DNA of 32,772 bases from Sulfurimonas sp. (GTDB taxonomy: Bacteria > Campylobacterota > Campylobacteria > Campylobacterales > Sulfurimonadaceae): the NCBI RefSeq assembly GCF_023229025.1, contig NZ_JALOAA010000024.1, forward strand, positions 1 to 32,772, in the 5' to 3' direction. Positions 24,811-32,772 of the stretch are shown one piece after another. A program made the translations under genes and the position numbers. The number at the start of each line of letters is the position of its first letter. Within the stretch, counting starts at the first letter, position 1. The notes under the pieces were generated by a model. It did no database searches and was not told the origin of the DNA. It was given only the letters and a program-made list of their open reading frames with translations.

Positions 24811-25303
24811 CGGCAGAGTTTGGCCTTATGCAATCGGAGCTTCAATTATATTCATATTCGGTGCTTGTGTAGCTACAATAGTTGTTGCAAATACGCTTCC
24901 GGTTGAAAAAAGCGATACCTACATGATGGGTTATCATGAGGCTGACGCAAAAGCAAATGAGATTTTAGAAGCTGCTGTTGAGTTTAACAACAACTACAAG
25001 ATAGAGTATATTTCAGATAAGCTTGATTTGCAAAATAGTATTATAAAATATAGAGTAAGTGACCTCGACTCAAATCCTGTTAATGATGCAGAGATAAAAA
25101 TTGTTATAACTAGACCAAATAACCATAAGTATGACCAAGAGCTAAATAATCCAAAAGTTCAAAACGGTATCTACAGTTTTGACTCAATTAAACTTGAGCA
25201 AGAGGGTAGATGGGATGTTATGGCAAAAGTAACCATTGGCAAACTACAAAGATTTTACAATGTTAAAGCAGACACAAGAGAGAGTAAAATTATAGAGTAT
25301 TAG
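24797..25303 (+). CDS. FixH-like membrane protein
   Basis: A 168-residue protein with one N-terminal membrane helix (about 12-32) and a periplasmic beta-rich domain with YRVSDLDSNPVNDAEIKI, ITRPNNHKYD and EGRWDVMAKV, the pattern of FixH/copper-chaperone-like domains that help build cbb3 oxidase. An upstream frame exists, but ATG 24797 with AAGG seven bases before it gives the hydrophobic N-terminus; it overlaps the previous gene by 14 bases. It closes the cco cluster, and addB follows 14 bases later. Confidence 0.8.
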   Translation: MNLSNGRVWPYAIGASIIFIFGACVATIVVANTLPVEKSDTYMMGYHEADAKANEILEAAVEFNNNYKIEYISDKLDLQNSIIKYRVSDLDSNPVNDAEIKIVITRPNNHKYDQELNNPKVQNGIYSFDSIKLEQEGRWDVMAKVTIGKLQRFYNVKADTRESKIIEY

Positions 25304-25317
25304 GTTATAATAAACCT

Positions 25318-27663
25318 ATGAATGAATCTTTAACTGTACTTCCCTCAGCCCGTGCAATAAGAGAAAAACTCTTCAACATAGAGGGTTCAAGCCTCTTTTT
25401 ACCAAACTATACAACCATGAGCGACTTTGTCTCAAAGCTCTCTATTGTCAAAGATTTTAAGACATTAGATGAAGATGGCAGAGTTATACTTTTGCTTGAG
25501 GCGAGTGACTTTAAAAACTTTACAAATCTTCAAATCCAACGAAACTTTTTCACTTTTACAAAAAACTCATCATATATACTAAAATTTTACGAAGAGTTAA
25601 GTGCAGAGATGTATGATATAAGCGTACTTGAATCTTCTGATATATATGGCGAGTATGAGGAACATATAGCGATACTTCAAGAGCTATATAGCAGGTATGA
25701 GCAGCTCTGTATGGATAAAAAACTACTCGATAAGATATTTTTACCAAAACTTTACACCTTTAATGAAGAGTATGTAAAAAAATATCAAAATATAGAGCTT
25801 CATGTAGATGGTCATCTCACAAATTTTGAACTATCGCTTTTAGATAAGTGTTGCGAGTTTAGTAGTGTAAATATCCTCTTTAGTGCAAGCCGATTTAACA
25901 CGAAAATGCAGAAGAAGTTTTTAGAGTTAGGCATAGAGCTAGAGATAGGGTACAGCTACAAAATTTCTCTAAATACAAAAGAGATACTCCAAAAAGAGAG
26001 TATTGTCCAAAACAGTAGAGTCACATGTGAAGCATTTAGCGAACCTGCATTGCAGGTTGCATTTGTCAAAAAAAAGATATATGACTTCGTACAAAAGGGC
26101 TACAGACCTGAGCGCATCGCAGTTGTTTTGCCTGATGAGAGTTTTGCGGATATATTAAAGATGTTTGATGAGAAATCAAACTTTAACTTTGCTATGGGAG
26201 AGCCTTTTAGCTCAACTTATATCTATGAGAAGTTAAGTGCTACATGCAAGTTTATAGAGCAAGACTCAAAAGAGAATGAGGCGAGATTAGATAGAGTCGG
26301 CGATGAGTTTTACATAAAGTTACGTAACATATACGCAAAAAAGAGCCAAGATGTAGATGTTTTAGAGTTTTTAAAGAGTTACAAAGAGAGTTTTTTCGGC
26401 AAAAGTGAGCTAAAGATTTATGAAGAGGAGCTTTATGCCTTTAAAAATATACTCTCTTTCATGAGAGATATGAGTGTAAAATCGGTTATAACTCTATTTT
26501 TGCAAAGGCTATCAAGTCGAACGCTCGATGATGTAAGAGGCGGGAAAATAACAGTCATGGGAGTTTTAGAGACACGATCGGTAGAGTTTGATGCAGTAAT
26601 CATAGTTGACTTTAATGACTCAAATGTTCCAAAAAAGAGCGATAAAGATATGTTTTTAAACACAAACATAAGAGAAGCGGCAAACCTTCCGACAATGAGT
26701 GATAGGGAAAACCTTCAAAAACACTACTATGAGATGCTTATTAACAACACAAAAGAGGTGGCAATATCATTTGTAAAATCTAAAGAGAGCACGGCTTCGA
26801 GATTTTTAAAGCAGCTTAGTATAAAAGAGAGCAGTAGCCATGGTGAGCAGGGTTATGCAGAAGTGCTTTTTAATAGCGCAATCCCAAGAGCCATCAGAGA
26901 AGAAGATATAGTGCTTGAGTATAGCTTTAGGGGTAAGACGCTCTCGGCAACAAGACTAAAGACATTTCTAACATGTAAGAGAAAGTACTATTATAACTAT
27001 GTTAAATCTATAAGAGAGCATGAGATACCCAAAGATATGCCGCAAGAGCATGAAATCGGCTCTGCCGTTCATAGTGCTTTAAAAGAGCTATATAGCAAAA
27101 AAAGTTTTTACGACAACATAGATATGCTCAAGAGAGATCTGCATACAGAGCTAAAGAGCGTTGCGGGAGAGAGTGAGTTTGAGAGATACCTTCTTGCTAT
27201 ACAAGAGAGAAGAATGGAGCTGTTTTGCGAAAATGAGATTCAGAGATTTGCAGATGGTTGGAGAGTAGAGATGTGCGAAGTGACTCTTCAAAGAGAGTTT
27301 GCAGGGCTGATGCTAGGCGGTCAGATAGATAGAGTCGATAAAAAAGGCAACGATATATATGTTCTTGACTATAAAACCGGCTCATACCCGCTCTACAGCG
27401 AGAAGAACTTTACAGAGGCTACAGATTTTCAGCTGGAGTTTTACTATCTTTTAGCAGGCACTATCGGCAATGTCGTAGGGTGCGGATATTATGACTTAAA
27501 GGAGTCTAAGATTGTAGAGGAAGCCCTTTTAGAAGAGAAACTCTCTCTTTTAGAGTCGCATATAAATGATTTGCTAAAGATTGAAGATGTAAACTTTAGC
27601 AAGTGCGAAGATGTAAAAAACTGCCTCTTTTGTGAGTACAAGATTATGTGTGGTAGAGAGTAA
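25318..27663 (+). CDS. addB: AddB-like nuclease subunit of the AddAB helicase-nuclease
   Basis: A 781-residue partner of AddA in double-strand-break end processing. The C-terminal RecB-type nuclease is clear: GSAVHSALKELY, GGQIDRVDKK and VLDYKTGSY with the metal-binding Asp and Lys. Four cysteines, Cys553, Cys769, Cys772 and Cys778, give the C-x(215)-C-x2-C-x5-C layout of the iron-sulfur clasp known in AddB and Cas4. The N-terminal helicase-like part lacks a recognisable Walker A (it begins ESLTVLPSARAIREKLF), so it is probably not an active ATPase. The Shine-Dalgarno before ATG 25318 is weak. Stop overlaps the addA start by one base (TAATG). Confidence 0.88.
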   Translation: MNESLTVLPSARAIREKLFNIEGSSLFLPNYTTMSDFVSKLSIVKDFKTLDEDGRVILLLEASDFKNFTNLQIQRNFFTFTKNSSYILKFYEELSAEMYDISVLESSDIYGEYEEHIAILQELYSRYEQLCMDKKLLDKIFLPKLYTFNEEYVKKYQNIELHVDGHLTNFELSLLDKCCEFSSVNILFSASRFNTKMQKKFLELGIELEIGYSYKISLNTKEILQKESIVQNSRVTCEAFSEPALQVAFVKKKIYDFVQKGYRPERIAVVLPDESFADILKMFDEKSNFNFAMGEPFSSTYIYEKLSATCKFIEQDSKENEARLDRVGDEFYIKLRNIYAKKSQDVDVLEFLKSYKESFFGKSELKIYEEELYAFKNILSFMRDMSVKSVITLFLQRLSSRTLDDVRGGKITVMGVLETRSVEFDAVIIVDFNDSNVPKKSDKDMFLNTNIREAANLPTMSDRENLQKHYYEMLINNTKEVAISFVKSKESTASRFLKQLSIKESSSHGEQGYAEVLFNSAIPRAIREEDIVLEYSFRGKTLSATRLKTFLTCKRKYYYNYVKSIREHEIPKDMPQEHEIGSAVHSALKELYSKKSFYDNIDMLKRDLHTELKSVAGESEFERYLLAIQERRMELFCENEIQRFADGWRVEMCEVTLQREFAGLMLGGQIDRVDKKGNDIYVLDYKTGSYPLYSEKNFTEATDFQLEFYYLLAGTIGNVVGCGYYDLKESKIVEEALLEEKLSLLESHINDLLKIEDVNFSKCEDVKNCLFCEYKIMCGRE

Positions 27664-30377
27664 TGTTTATAAATAACCTAGCTTATGAGGCGAGTGCTGG
27701 AAGCGGAAAGACTTTTATGCTTGTTGTTAGGTACTTGAGCCTTCTGTTTAAGGGTGCCGAGCCTTCAAAGATACTGGCACTTACATTTACAAACAAAGCG
27801 GCAAGCGAGATGCAGGAGAGGATTGTCTCTACATTAGAGGAGCTTGAGAGCAGAGGAGAGCTTGATGAGATTGCAAAGGTTACAAATCTCTCACGCGAGT
27901 ATCTGCTTGAAAATCGTAAAAAAATCTTAAATGAGTTTTTAAACTCGCACACAAAGATTATGACAATAGATAGTTTTTTTACGAAAATACTTAGAAAATT
28001 CTCACTTTACGCCTCCTTGATGCCTGATTTTTCCACATTTAGCTCTCAACATGAATTAAAACTATTGGCTAGATTTTTAAAGGAAGTAAGTGTAGCAGGC
28101 AAAAGAGAGACGCTAATTACTCTCTCTCTGCACTCAAACAAGAGAGTAACAGATATATTTGGACTGCTCGATGAGTTTTATACCAAATCTCACGAGCTAG
28201 AGGGTATGGAGTTTAAAAAGCAAGATTTTAGGCAATTTGAAGAGGAGGCGATGCAGAGTCTGTTGCATCTTCAAAAGATTGTCGCTTCATGCAAAGATGC
28301 TTCCACAACAGTATTAAATGCCGTAGAGGCGAAAGATTTTAAAGAGCTGAGCCAAAAGGCATGGGTTGGCAGAGAATCTCTGAATTACAGAACCTTTTCA
28401 AAATGTTTTACTCCTGCTATGGATGATCTGCTCTTTGAGATTCAAGAAGCCGTTAAAAATCAAAACCAAGCACGTGAACAAAACTTCTTTTTTGCGATAA
28501 AAGAGCTTGTAGATATTTATGCAAAGAGCAAAAAAGCACTCTACATGGATGACAGCGAGCTTAGTTTTAGTGATGTCACATATCTGGTTTATAAAATTTT
28601 AAAGCTTCTTGATGATAGCCAATTTCTGTATTTTAGGCTTGATGCGCAGATAGAGCATATGCTGCTTGACGAGTTTCAAGATACTAGCATACTACAGTAT
28701 GAGATATTAAAACCGCTCATAGAGGAGATAACATCAGGCAAAGGTACAAGTGAGGATGGCAGCTTCTTTTTTGTAGGAGATGTAAAGCAGTCTATATATA
28801 GATTTCGCGGCGGAGTGAGCGCACTTTTTGATGTGGTAAGAAGCGATAACGGTACACATGTCCAGAAGCTTTTGACAAATTATCGTTCACAAAAAGAGGT
28901 TGTTGAGTTCGTAAACATGGTATTTGAAGATAATATTAAAAACTACACTCCTCAACTAGTTCGCAGTGGGGCAGACGGCGGCTATGTAGAGGTCGTTCAA
29001 AACGATGAACTGCTTCAGGAGGTAGTAGTTCAGATTCAGAGACTTTTAGAGCTTGGGGCAGATGTAAATGAGATAGCTGTTCTTTGTGCTACAAACGGCG
29101 ACGGCATAGAGGTTGAGAAGATATTACGTGCCAATAATATAGAGGTAGTGACAGAGACTACGACAAAGCTTATAAATCAAAATAGTATAAAAGCGATTTT
29201 GGAGTATTTAAAGTATCAATATTTTGGCGAAGATATCTACATGTACAACTTTTTTGCTCTTATTGCGCAAGAGATAAAGCCCATAAAAAGGGTTGATTTA
29301 AAGAAAACTAAGCTTCTTGGTATCGTAAAAGATATGATAGATGAGTTTAAACTCTTTAGCGATGATTTCAATCTCATTAGATTTTTAAATGCAATATCAA
29401 GATACAGTGATATTGAAGCTCTACTTTTTGAGTATGAGAGGCTAGATATAAGCGCCGCGGCTTCAGAGCTTAACGGCGTAAGAGTGCTTACCGTTCATAA
29501 ATCAAAAGGGCTGGAGTATGAGCATGTCATAGTTCTAGACAGGCTTAAAAAAGCTCCGCCCTCACGTGATGCAATAATCTATGAGTATGATGGCATAGAG
29601 CTAAAAAATATCTATCTTCGCACAAAAGGAAGGGACGCAGTTGATAAGGAGTATGCAGCTGCCCTGCTAAAAGAGAAGAGTTTAATAAGAGAGGATAATC
29701 TAAACGCCCTGTATGTGGCATTTACAAGAGCAAGGGAGAACTTAATAGTACTCTTAAAATCAAAAGATTCTATGTTTGAGAATTTAAACCTTCGGCAAAA
29801 TAAGTACGGGAATTTAAGGTGCAGTAAAAAACTTTATGTAGAGGAAGCAAAAGAGTCGCATAGGTTGGAGTATAAAGAGCTATACTATGGAACGCAGAGT
29901 GATATATTGGCTGTTGAAAAAGAGCATGAAGATGATATAAAAGCTATAAATTTCGGTATTGCGATGCACTACATGTTGGAGATGCTTGGAGAGTTTAATG
30001 AGAAAAGTATTGCCTATGCAAAAGATATGCTTGTAAATAAGTATGGGCATATATTAGAAGATGAAGAGATAGAGGATATTCAAAATAGGGTAAGAGCACT
30101 CTTACAGAGCGATGAATTTATCTCCCTACTAGGGGTCAAATGTTATAGAGAGAAAATATTAAGATACAAAAAAAGTATTAAGTATATTGATCTTTTAGTA
30201 AAAACAGATTCTGCAAAATGGAATATTATTGATTATAAAAGCGCAATCTCCCATCAAAAAAAGCATCTTAAGCAGGTAGGCTCATATGTTAAGGCAGTAA
30301 AAGAGATAACGGGTGATGAGGCAGAGGGGTATATCTGCTATCTATTGGCAGAGGGCATAAAAATTATTAAAATCTAG
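27663..30377 (+). CDS. addA: AddA-like UvrD/RecB helicase-nuclease subunit
   Basis: A 904-residue ATP-driven 3'-5' helicase with a C-terminal nuclease. Seen in order: Walker A EASAGSGKT (9-17), LALTFTNKAASEMQ (motif Ia), LLDEFQDTS (motif II), GDVKQSIYRFRGG (III), LLTNYRSQKEVV (IV), VLTVHKSKGLEYEHV (V), YVAFTRAREN (VI), then FGIAMHYMLEML and WNIIDYKSA of the nuclease fold. All ATPase motifs are intact. It is shorter than Bacillus AddA (about 1,230 residues). Translation is coupled to addB. It ends 11 bases from a convergent gene. Confidence 0.92.
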   Translation: MFINNLAYEASAGSGKTFMLVVRYLSLLFKGAEPSKILALTFTNKAASEMQERIVSTLEELESRGELDEIAKVTNLSREYLLENRKKILNEFLNSHTKIMTIDSFFTKILRKFSLYASLMPDFSTFSSQHELKLLARFLKEVSVAGKRETLITLSLHSNKRVTDIFGLLDEFYTKSHELEGMEFKKQDFRQFEEEAMQSLLHLQKIVASCKDASTTVLNAVEAKDFKELSQKAWVGRESLNYRTFSKCFTPAMDDLLFEIQEAVKNQNQAREQNFFFAIKELVDIYAKSKKALYMDDSELSFSDVTYLVYKILKLLDDSQFLYFRLDAQIEHMLLDEFQDTSILQYEILKPLIEEITSGKGTSEDGSFFFVGDVKQSIYRFRGGVSALFDVVRSDNGTHVQKLLTNYRSQKEVVEFVNMVFEDNIKNYTPQLVRSGADGGYVEVVQNDELLQEVVVQIQRLLELGADVNEIAVLCATNGDGIEVEKILRANNIEVVTETTTKLINQNSIKAILEYLKYQYFGEDIYMYNFFALIAQEIKPIKRVDLKKTKLLGIVKDMIDEFKLFSDDFNLIRFLNAISRYSDIEALLFEYERLDISAAASELNGVRVLTVHKSKGLEYEHVIVLDRLKKAPPSRDAIIYEYDGIELKNIYLRTKGRDAVDKEYAAALLKEKSLIREDNLNALYVAFTRARENLIVLLKSKDSMFENLNLRQNKYGNLRCSKKLYVEEAKESHRLEYKELYYGTQSDILAVEKEHEDDIKAINFGIAMHYMLEMLGEFNEKSIAYAKDMLVNKYGHILEDEEIEDIQNRVRALLQSDEFISLLGVKCYREKILRYKKSIKYIDLLVKTDSAKWNIIDYKSAISHQKKHLKQVGSYVKAVKEITGDEAEGYICYLLAEGIKIIKI

Positions 30378-30402
30378 AGGAGAGTCTCTTAAAAAACCTC
30401 TA
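30375..30402. terminator. Possible shared terminator between addA and the diguanylate cyclase
   Basis: TAGAGG (30375-30380) pairs with CCTCTA (30397-30402), and GAGA/TCTC can pair inside the loop. It covers the tiny gap between two convergent stop codons, so it could end both transcripts, but it overlaps coding ends and lacks a clear T tract. Confidence 0.3.
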
Positions 30403-31909
30403 CCCTATTTCGTCCGAGTTTTTTAGCATTATAGAGAGCCTCATCAGCCTCTGAAAACATTGTTTCATAACTCTCATGCTCTTGGCTGCGCATACTGTTA
30501 ACACCTATACTTGTTGTTAGGCTTATGGTCTGTTCCTCAAACACTACCGCCTCTTGCTCAATACTCTTTCTTATAGAGTCAGCAACTTTTACTGCTGTAT
30601 GCAAATCGGTCTCAGGCAGTATAATTACTATCTCTTCTCCGCCGTAACGCCCGATAAAGTCAGTCTCTCTTTGATGTTTTTTAATTCTAGCACTAACTTG
30701 TCTTAGTACTTCATCTCCAGCCATATGCCCGTAGGTGTCGTTAATCTGTTTGAAGTGGTCAAGGTCGATAATCATAACAGAGAGCTCTTTATCGTATCTT
30801 TTTGCTCTTTTAAACTCGGCTTCAAGGCTCTCTTCAAGATAGCCTCTGCTCCAAAGTCCCGTTAGAGAATCTGTTTTACTTAGAAGCTCTATCTCTTTTG
30901 TTCGCTGTTTTACCAGATGCTCTAGTCGCTCTTTTTCTGATCTAGACTGCTCAATTGCAGAGAAGTAAATCAGTCTTGAGGTTAGAAGTGCAAAGAGCAG
31001 GGCAATTACCGCAGTTACTGTAGCCGTAGTAAAGAGTCTAGTTTCATGATCTATGTAAGTTGTCGCATCAATGAGCAGTAAGAGTTTCATCTTCTCATTG
31101 TTCTCATGCATATGTGAATCAATCATGGTGCGGTATCTTAACTTCCCGTCAATCTTTACAATACTTGACTCAAAAGTATCTCTATCTTTTATCTTTGTTG
31201 AGATACGTCTGTTATCGCTGCTGGCAAAAACATTGTTATCTGCATCTATAATAGATATCTCTATGATACTTTTTGCCGATTCGATGTAAGCGTGTAAGAA
31301 ATCATTTATATTTATCTTTTTAAGTATAGCCAGACTGTTTGTTATAGAGCCGTCCATAGATTTTAGTAAGTTTTGAATGTCAACTTCTCTTCTGAGAATG
31401 GAGAAGTTATCAGGAGATCCGTTTTGCAAATTATACTCTGATATATCAACAGCCAAATCAATAATCCCAATAAGCTTGTTCTCTAAATGTATAGGGTAGT
31501 AGATTGACATAACATCTACAAAATCACGAACCTCAAAAAAGAATGTATTTAACTTACGGTTGCCTTTTGTTGCTTCAATAAAACTCTCTGATGTTAAAAC
31601 TTTTCCTATCTCATCTCTAAAGATTGAGTTTTTGATTGTACCGTCGGGCTCAATATACCTAAACTCAAATATCTCCAGACCAAAAGAGACATCATTTACA
31701 AGCTTTTGAAGATTAATGGTAGATTTTATATCATGAAAACGCTCTATTGCCGAAGAGACTGAGCTGGCAATATTGAGAGAGTTATTGTGAAGCTGTGTTA
31801 GCAGAAGACTCTTCTGTGTCTTATAGTTGTAGTAAGATAGATAAGCTATGCCGACAACTAAAGAGAAGAGAATTAGCGGAACCGCATATTTTTTATTAAA
31901 AGAGAGCAT
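30389..31909 (-). CDS. Membrane diguanylate cyclase with periplasmic sensor domain
   Basis: A 506-residue inner-membrane protein. Helix 1 (about 9-26), a periplasmic region of some 260 residues (30-290) of Cache-like character with DIAVDISEYNLQ-type strands, helix 2 (about 292-318), a short linker coil and a GGDEF domain with DLDHFKQINDTYGH and active-site GGEEI (423-427). RETD at 414-417, five residues before GGEEI, is a product-inhibition I-site, so it should make c-di-GMP under feedback control. The periplasmic fold is inferred from layout only. Its ATG overlaps the stop of the tetraheme cytochrome gene by one base, so the two are translated together. Confidence 0.92.
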   Translation of the reverse strand: MLSFNKKYAVPLILFSLVVGIAYLSYYNYKTQKSLLLTQLHNNSLNIASSVSSAIERFHDIKSTINLQKLVNDVSFGLEIFEFRYIEPDGTIKNSIFRDEIGKVLTSESFIEATKGNRKLNTFFFEVRDFVDVMSIYYPIHLENKLIGIIDLAVDISEYNLQNGSPDNFSILRREVDIQNLLKSMDGSITNSLAILKKININDFLHAYIESAKSIIEISIIDADNNVFASSDNRRISTKIKDRDTFESSIVKIDGKLRYRTMIDSHMHENNEKMKLLLLIDATTYIDHETRLFTTATVTAVIALLFALLTSRLIYFSAIEQSRSEKERLEHLVKQRTKEIELLSKTDSLTGLWSRGYLEESLEAEFKRAKRYDKELSVMIIDLDHFKQINDTYGHMAGDEVLRQVSARIKKHQRETDFIGRYGGEEIVIILPETDLHTAVKVADSIRKSIEQEAVVFEEQTISLTTSIGVNSMRSQEHESYETMFSEADEALYNAKKLGRNRVEVF

Positions 31910-32526
31910 TAGTGTCCTGTATTTGGATCGGCATTTTTATAACTATCATACGCTTTTTCAAAATCATGATAAGCTTTGTTCCAACGCTGAGTATGACAGC
32001 TTTTACACATATTTTCAAGGATTTTTGGGTTGTCTGCGCCCGCAAGAAAACCGCCCCCCGTGAATTTTTTAACTTCATTTTTTGTTTTATCTTTTGCCAA
32101 GGCTATATGAACATTGCCGGGACCATGACACCCTTCACATTGAACGTTTGCAAGCCTTGGAGTTTTTTCCATATCAATAAAACCGGTGGGCATAAGGTGT
32201 CCTGTGGAGTGACACATAAGACAGTGAGAGTTTTTTTCATTTCCGGATGTCACAAGACTCTCCATCGCGTGATCATGCGGATCTTGTTTTCTGCCTAAAA
32301 AGAAGTTTCTGTGGCACAAGCGACACTTTGAGTTGCCGACATAACTATACTCCCCCGAATTTATAGCATCATTATATGCTCTATCCCCCATAGATTGTTT
32401 TAGTGGAATCTCAGGCATAGGAGAGTTCAACTCATCAATAACTCTTTGATTCTCAACCGCATATAGATTTACAAAAAAAAGTAACGCTAAAGCAGCTGAG
32501 ATTTTTTTAAAATAACTAACTCTCAT
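31909..32526 (-). CDS. Exported tetraheme cytochrome c (c554-like)
   Basis: A 205-residue periplasmic protein with signal peptide (about 1-23) and four heme c sites: CRLCH (68-72), CLMCH (102-106), CEGCH (130-134) and CKSCH (174-178). Extra histidines in DPHDHAME, STGHLMP and GNVHIA are possible axial ligands. The arrangement resembles the cytochrome c554 family used in nitrogen and sulfur respiration. There is no catalytic partner enzyme beside it; its only operon partner is a diguanylate cyclase, so it may carry electrons or act as a redox or gas sensor. The leader is about 50 bases and AAAGAG precedes the ATG. Confidence 0.92.
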   Translation of the reverse strand: MRVSYFKKISAALALLFFVNLYAVENQRVIDELNSPMPEIPLKQSMGDRAYNDAINSGEYSYVGNSKCRLCHRNFFLGRKQDPHDHAMESLVTSGNEKNSHCLMCHSTGHLMPTGFIDMEKTPRLANVQCEGCHGPGNVHIALAKDKTKNEVKKFTGGGFLAGADNPKILENMCKSCHTQRWNKAYHDFEKAYDSYKNADPNTGH

Positions 32527-32578
32527 TCATCATACTCTTTGATATTTATTAAAATAAGATAATTTTTACCTCTTTTTC

Positions 32579-32584
32579 ATTATA
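32579..32584 (-). promoter_or_regulatory. Extended -10 box for the cytochrome-cyclase pair
   Basis: Minus strand TGATATAAT, a TATAAT with upstream TG, about 53 bases before the cytochrome start. No clear -35. Confidence 0.5.
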
Positions 32585-32680
32585 TCATTTTAAATATTGA
32601 ATTTTTCTAAAGTTTAAATAGAACTCATAATAAAGAAAGAGGGGTAAGTAAATTCTAAACCTTAAAATAATCATAAATTA

Positions 32681-32770
32681 AGTTTCCTGTAAGTAAAAAA
32701 AGATATACTTTCGCCAATTAAACGGGCATTTTAAATGTTAATGTTAAGAAAATTACTTGAAAGGTTCAAG
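32681..32770 (+). promoter_or_regulatory. Promoter and leader hairpin at the window end
   Basis: TATACT at 32704-32709, an A-rich spacer before it and a GC-containing start region (TCGCC) after it, point to a plus-strand transcript leaving the window. CTTGAA-AGG-TTCAAG at 32756-32770 is a perfect 6-bp hairpin. What is transcribed lies outside. Confidence 0.4.
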
Positions 32771-32772
32771 AA

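Noticed and set aside
31912..32298. Plus-strand ORF of 128 codons opposite the tetraheme cytochrome
   Set aside because: It lies wholly antisense to a gene with four CxxCH motifs and has no promoter or ribosome site of its own.
32735..32772. Short open frame MLMLRKLLERFK running off the right edge
   Set aside because: Only 12 codons are visible and no ribosome site precedes it; it cannot be told from leader sequence.

Overview
The window is an AT-rich bacterial chromosome segment with dense, mostly ordinary housekeeping content. Several features point to the Campylobacterota, probably a Sulfurimonas-like member: the cbb3 oxidase operon ccoNOQP followed by a DUF4006 protein and a FixH-like protein, a DUF507 gene before carA, an AddAB pair, thrS-infC, and the style of ilvD. 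The genus is an inference from gene content and protein character; no database was searched.

Layout. 1-2082 is the 3' part of a type III restriction (Res) gene cut by the window edge. 2083-2476 holds a terminator-like hairpin, a good promoter and the remains of a small antitoxin-like gene. 2477-2902 is a four-tRNA cluster on the minus strand (Gly, Leu, Cys, Ser in transcription order), divergent from ilvD (3046-4731). thrS-infC follow (4843-7163) and end at a strong hairpin, facing a minus-strand transporter pair (MFS permease then ABC exporter, 7233-10351). rdgB and uppP are convergent (10509-12020). An operon of a class V aminotransferase, a HisZ-like protein and purA runs 12158-15380. A flagellar pair (FliJ-like, MotE-like) is followed by a membrane GGDEF-EAL protein (15566-18418), then a DUF507 gene and carA (18525-20221). 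The terminal oxidase block, 20442-25303, is ccoN-ccoO-ccoQ-ccoP-DUF4006, a 29-residue membrane peptide, an exported TPM-like protein and a FixH-like protein; addB-addA follow at once (25318-30377). A minus-strand pair, a tetraheme cytochrome c overlapping a periplasmic-sensor diguanylate cyclase, faces addA (30389-32526). The last 246 bp are promoters.

How parts work together: CcoN, O, Q and P form the high-affinity cbb3 oxidase, and the small proteins behind it are probably assembly or stability factors. AddA and AddB form the double-strand-break helicase-nuclease. The two c-di-GMP proteins sit one beside flagellar genes and one beside a multiheme cytochrome, which suggests links to motility and to respiration or redox sensing.

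No clear new multi-gene system was found. The best second-look items are a diverged intergenic repeat present in two copies (before thrS and before fliJ), the 29-residue ORF in the cco operon, the cytochrome/diguanylate cyclase overlap, tandem GTTAATT boxes before ccoN, and the decayed antitoxin-like gene beside the restriction gene.
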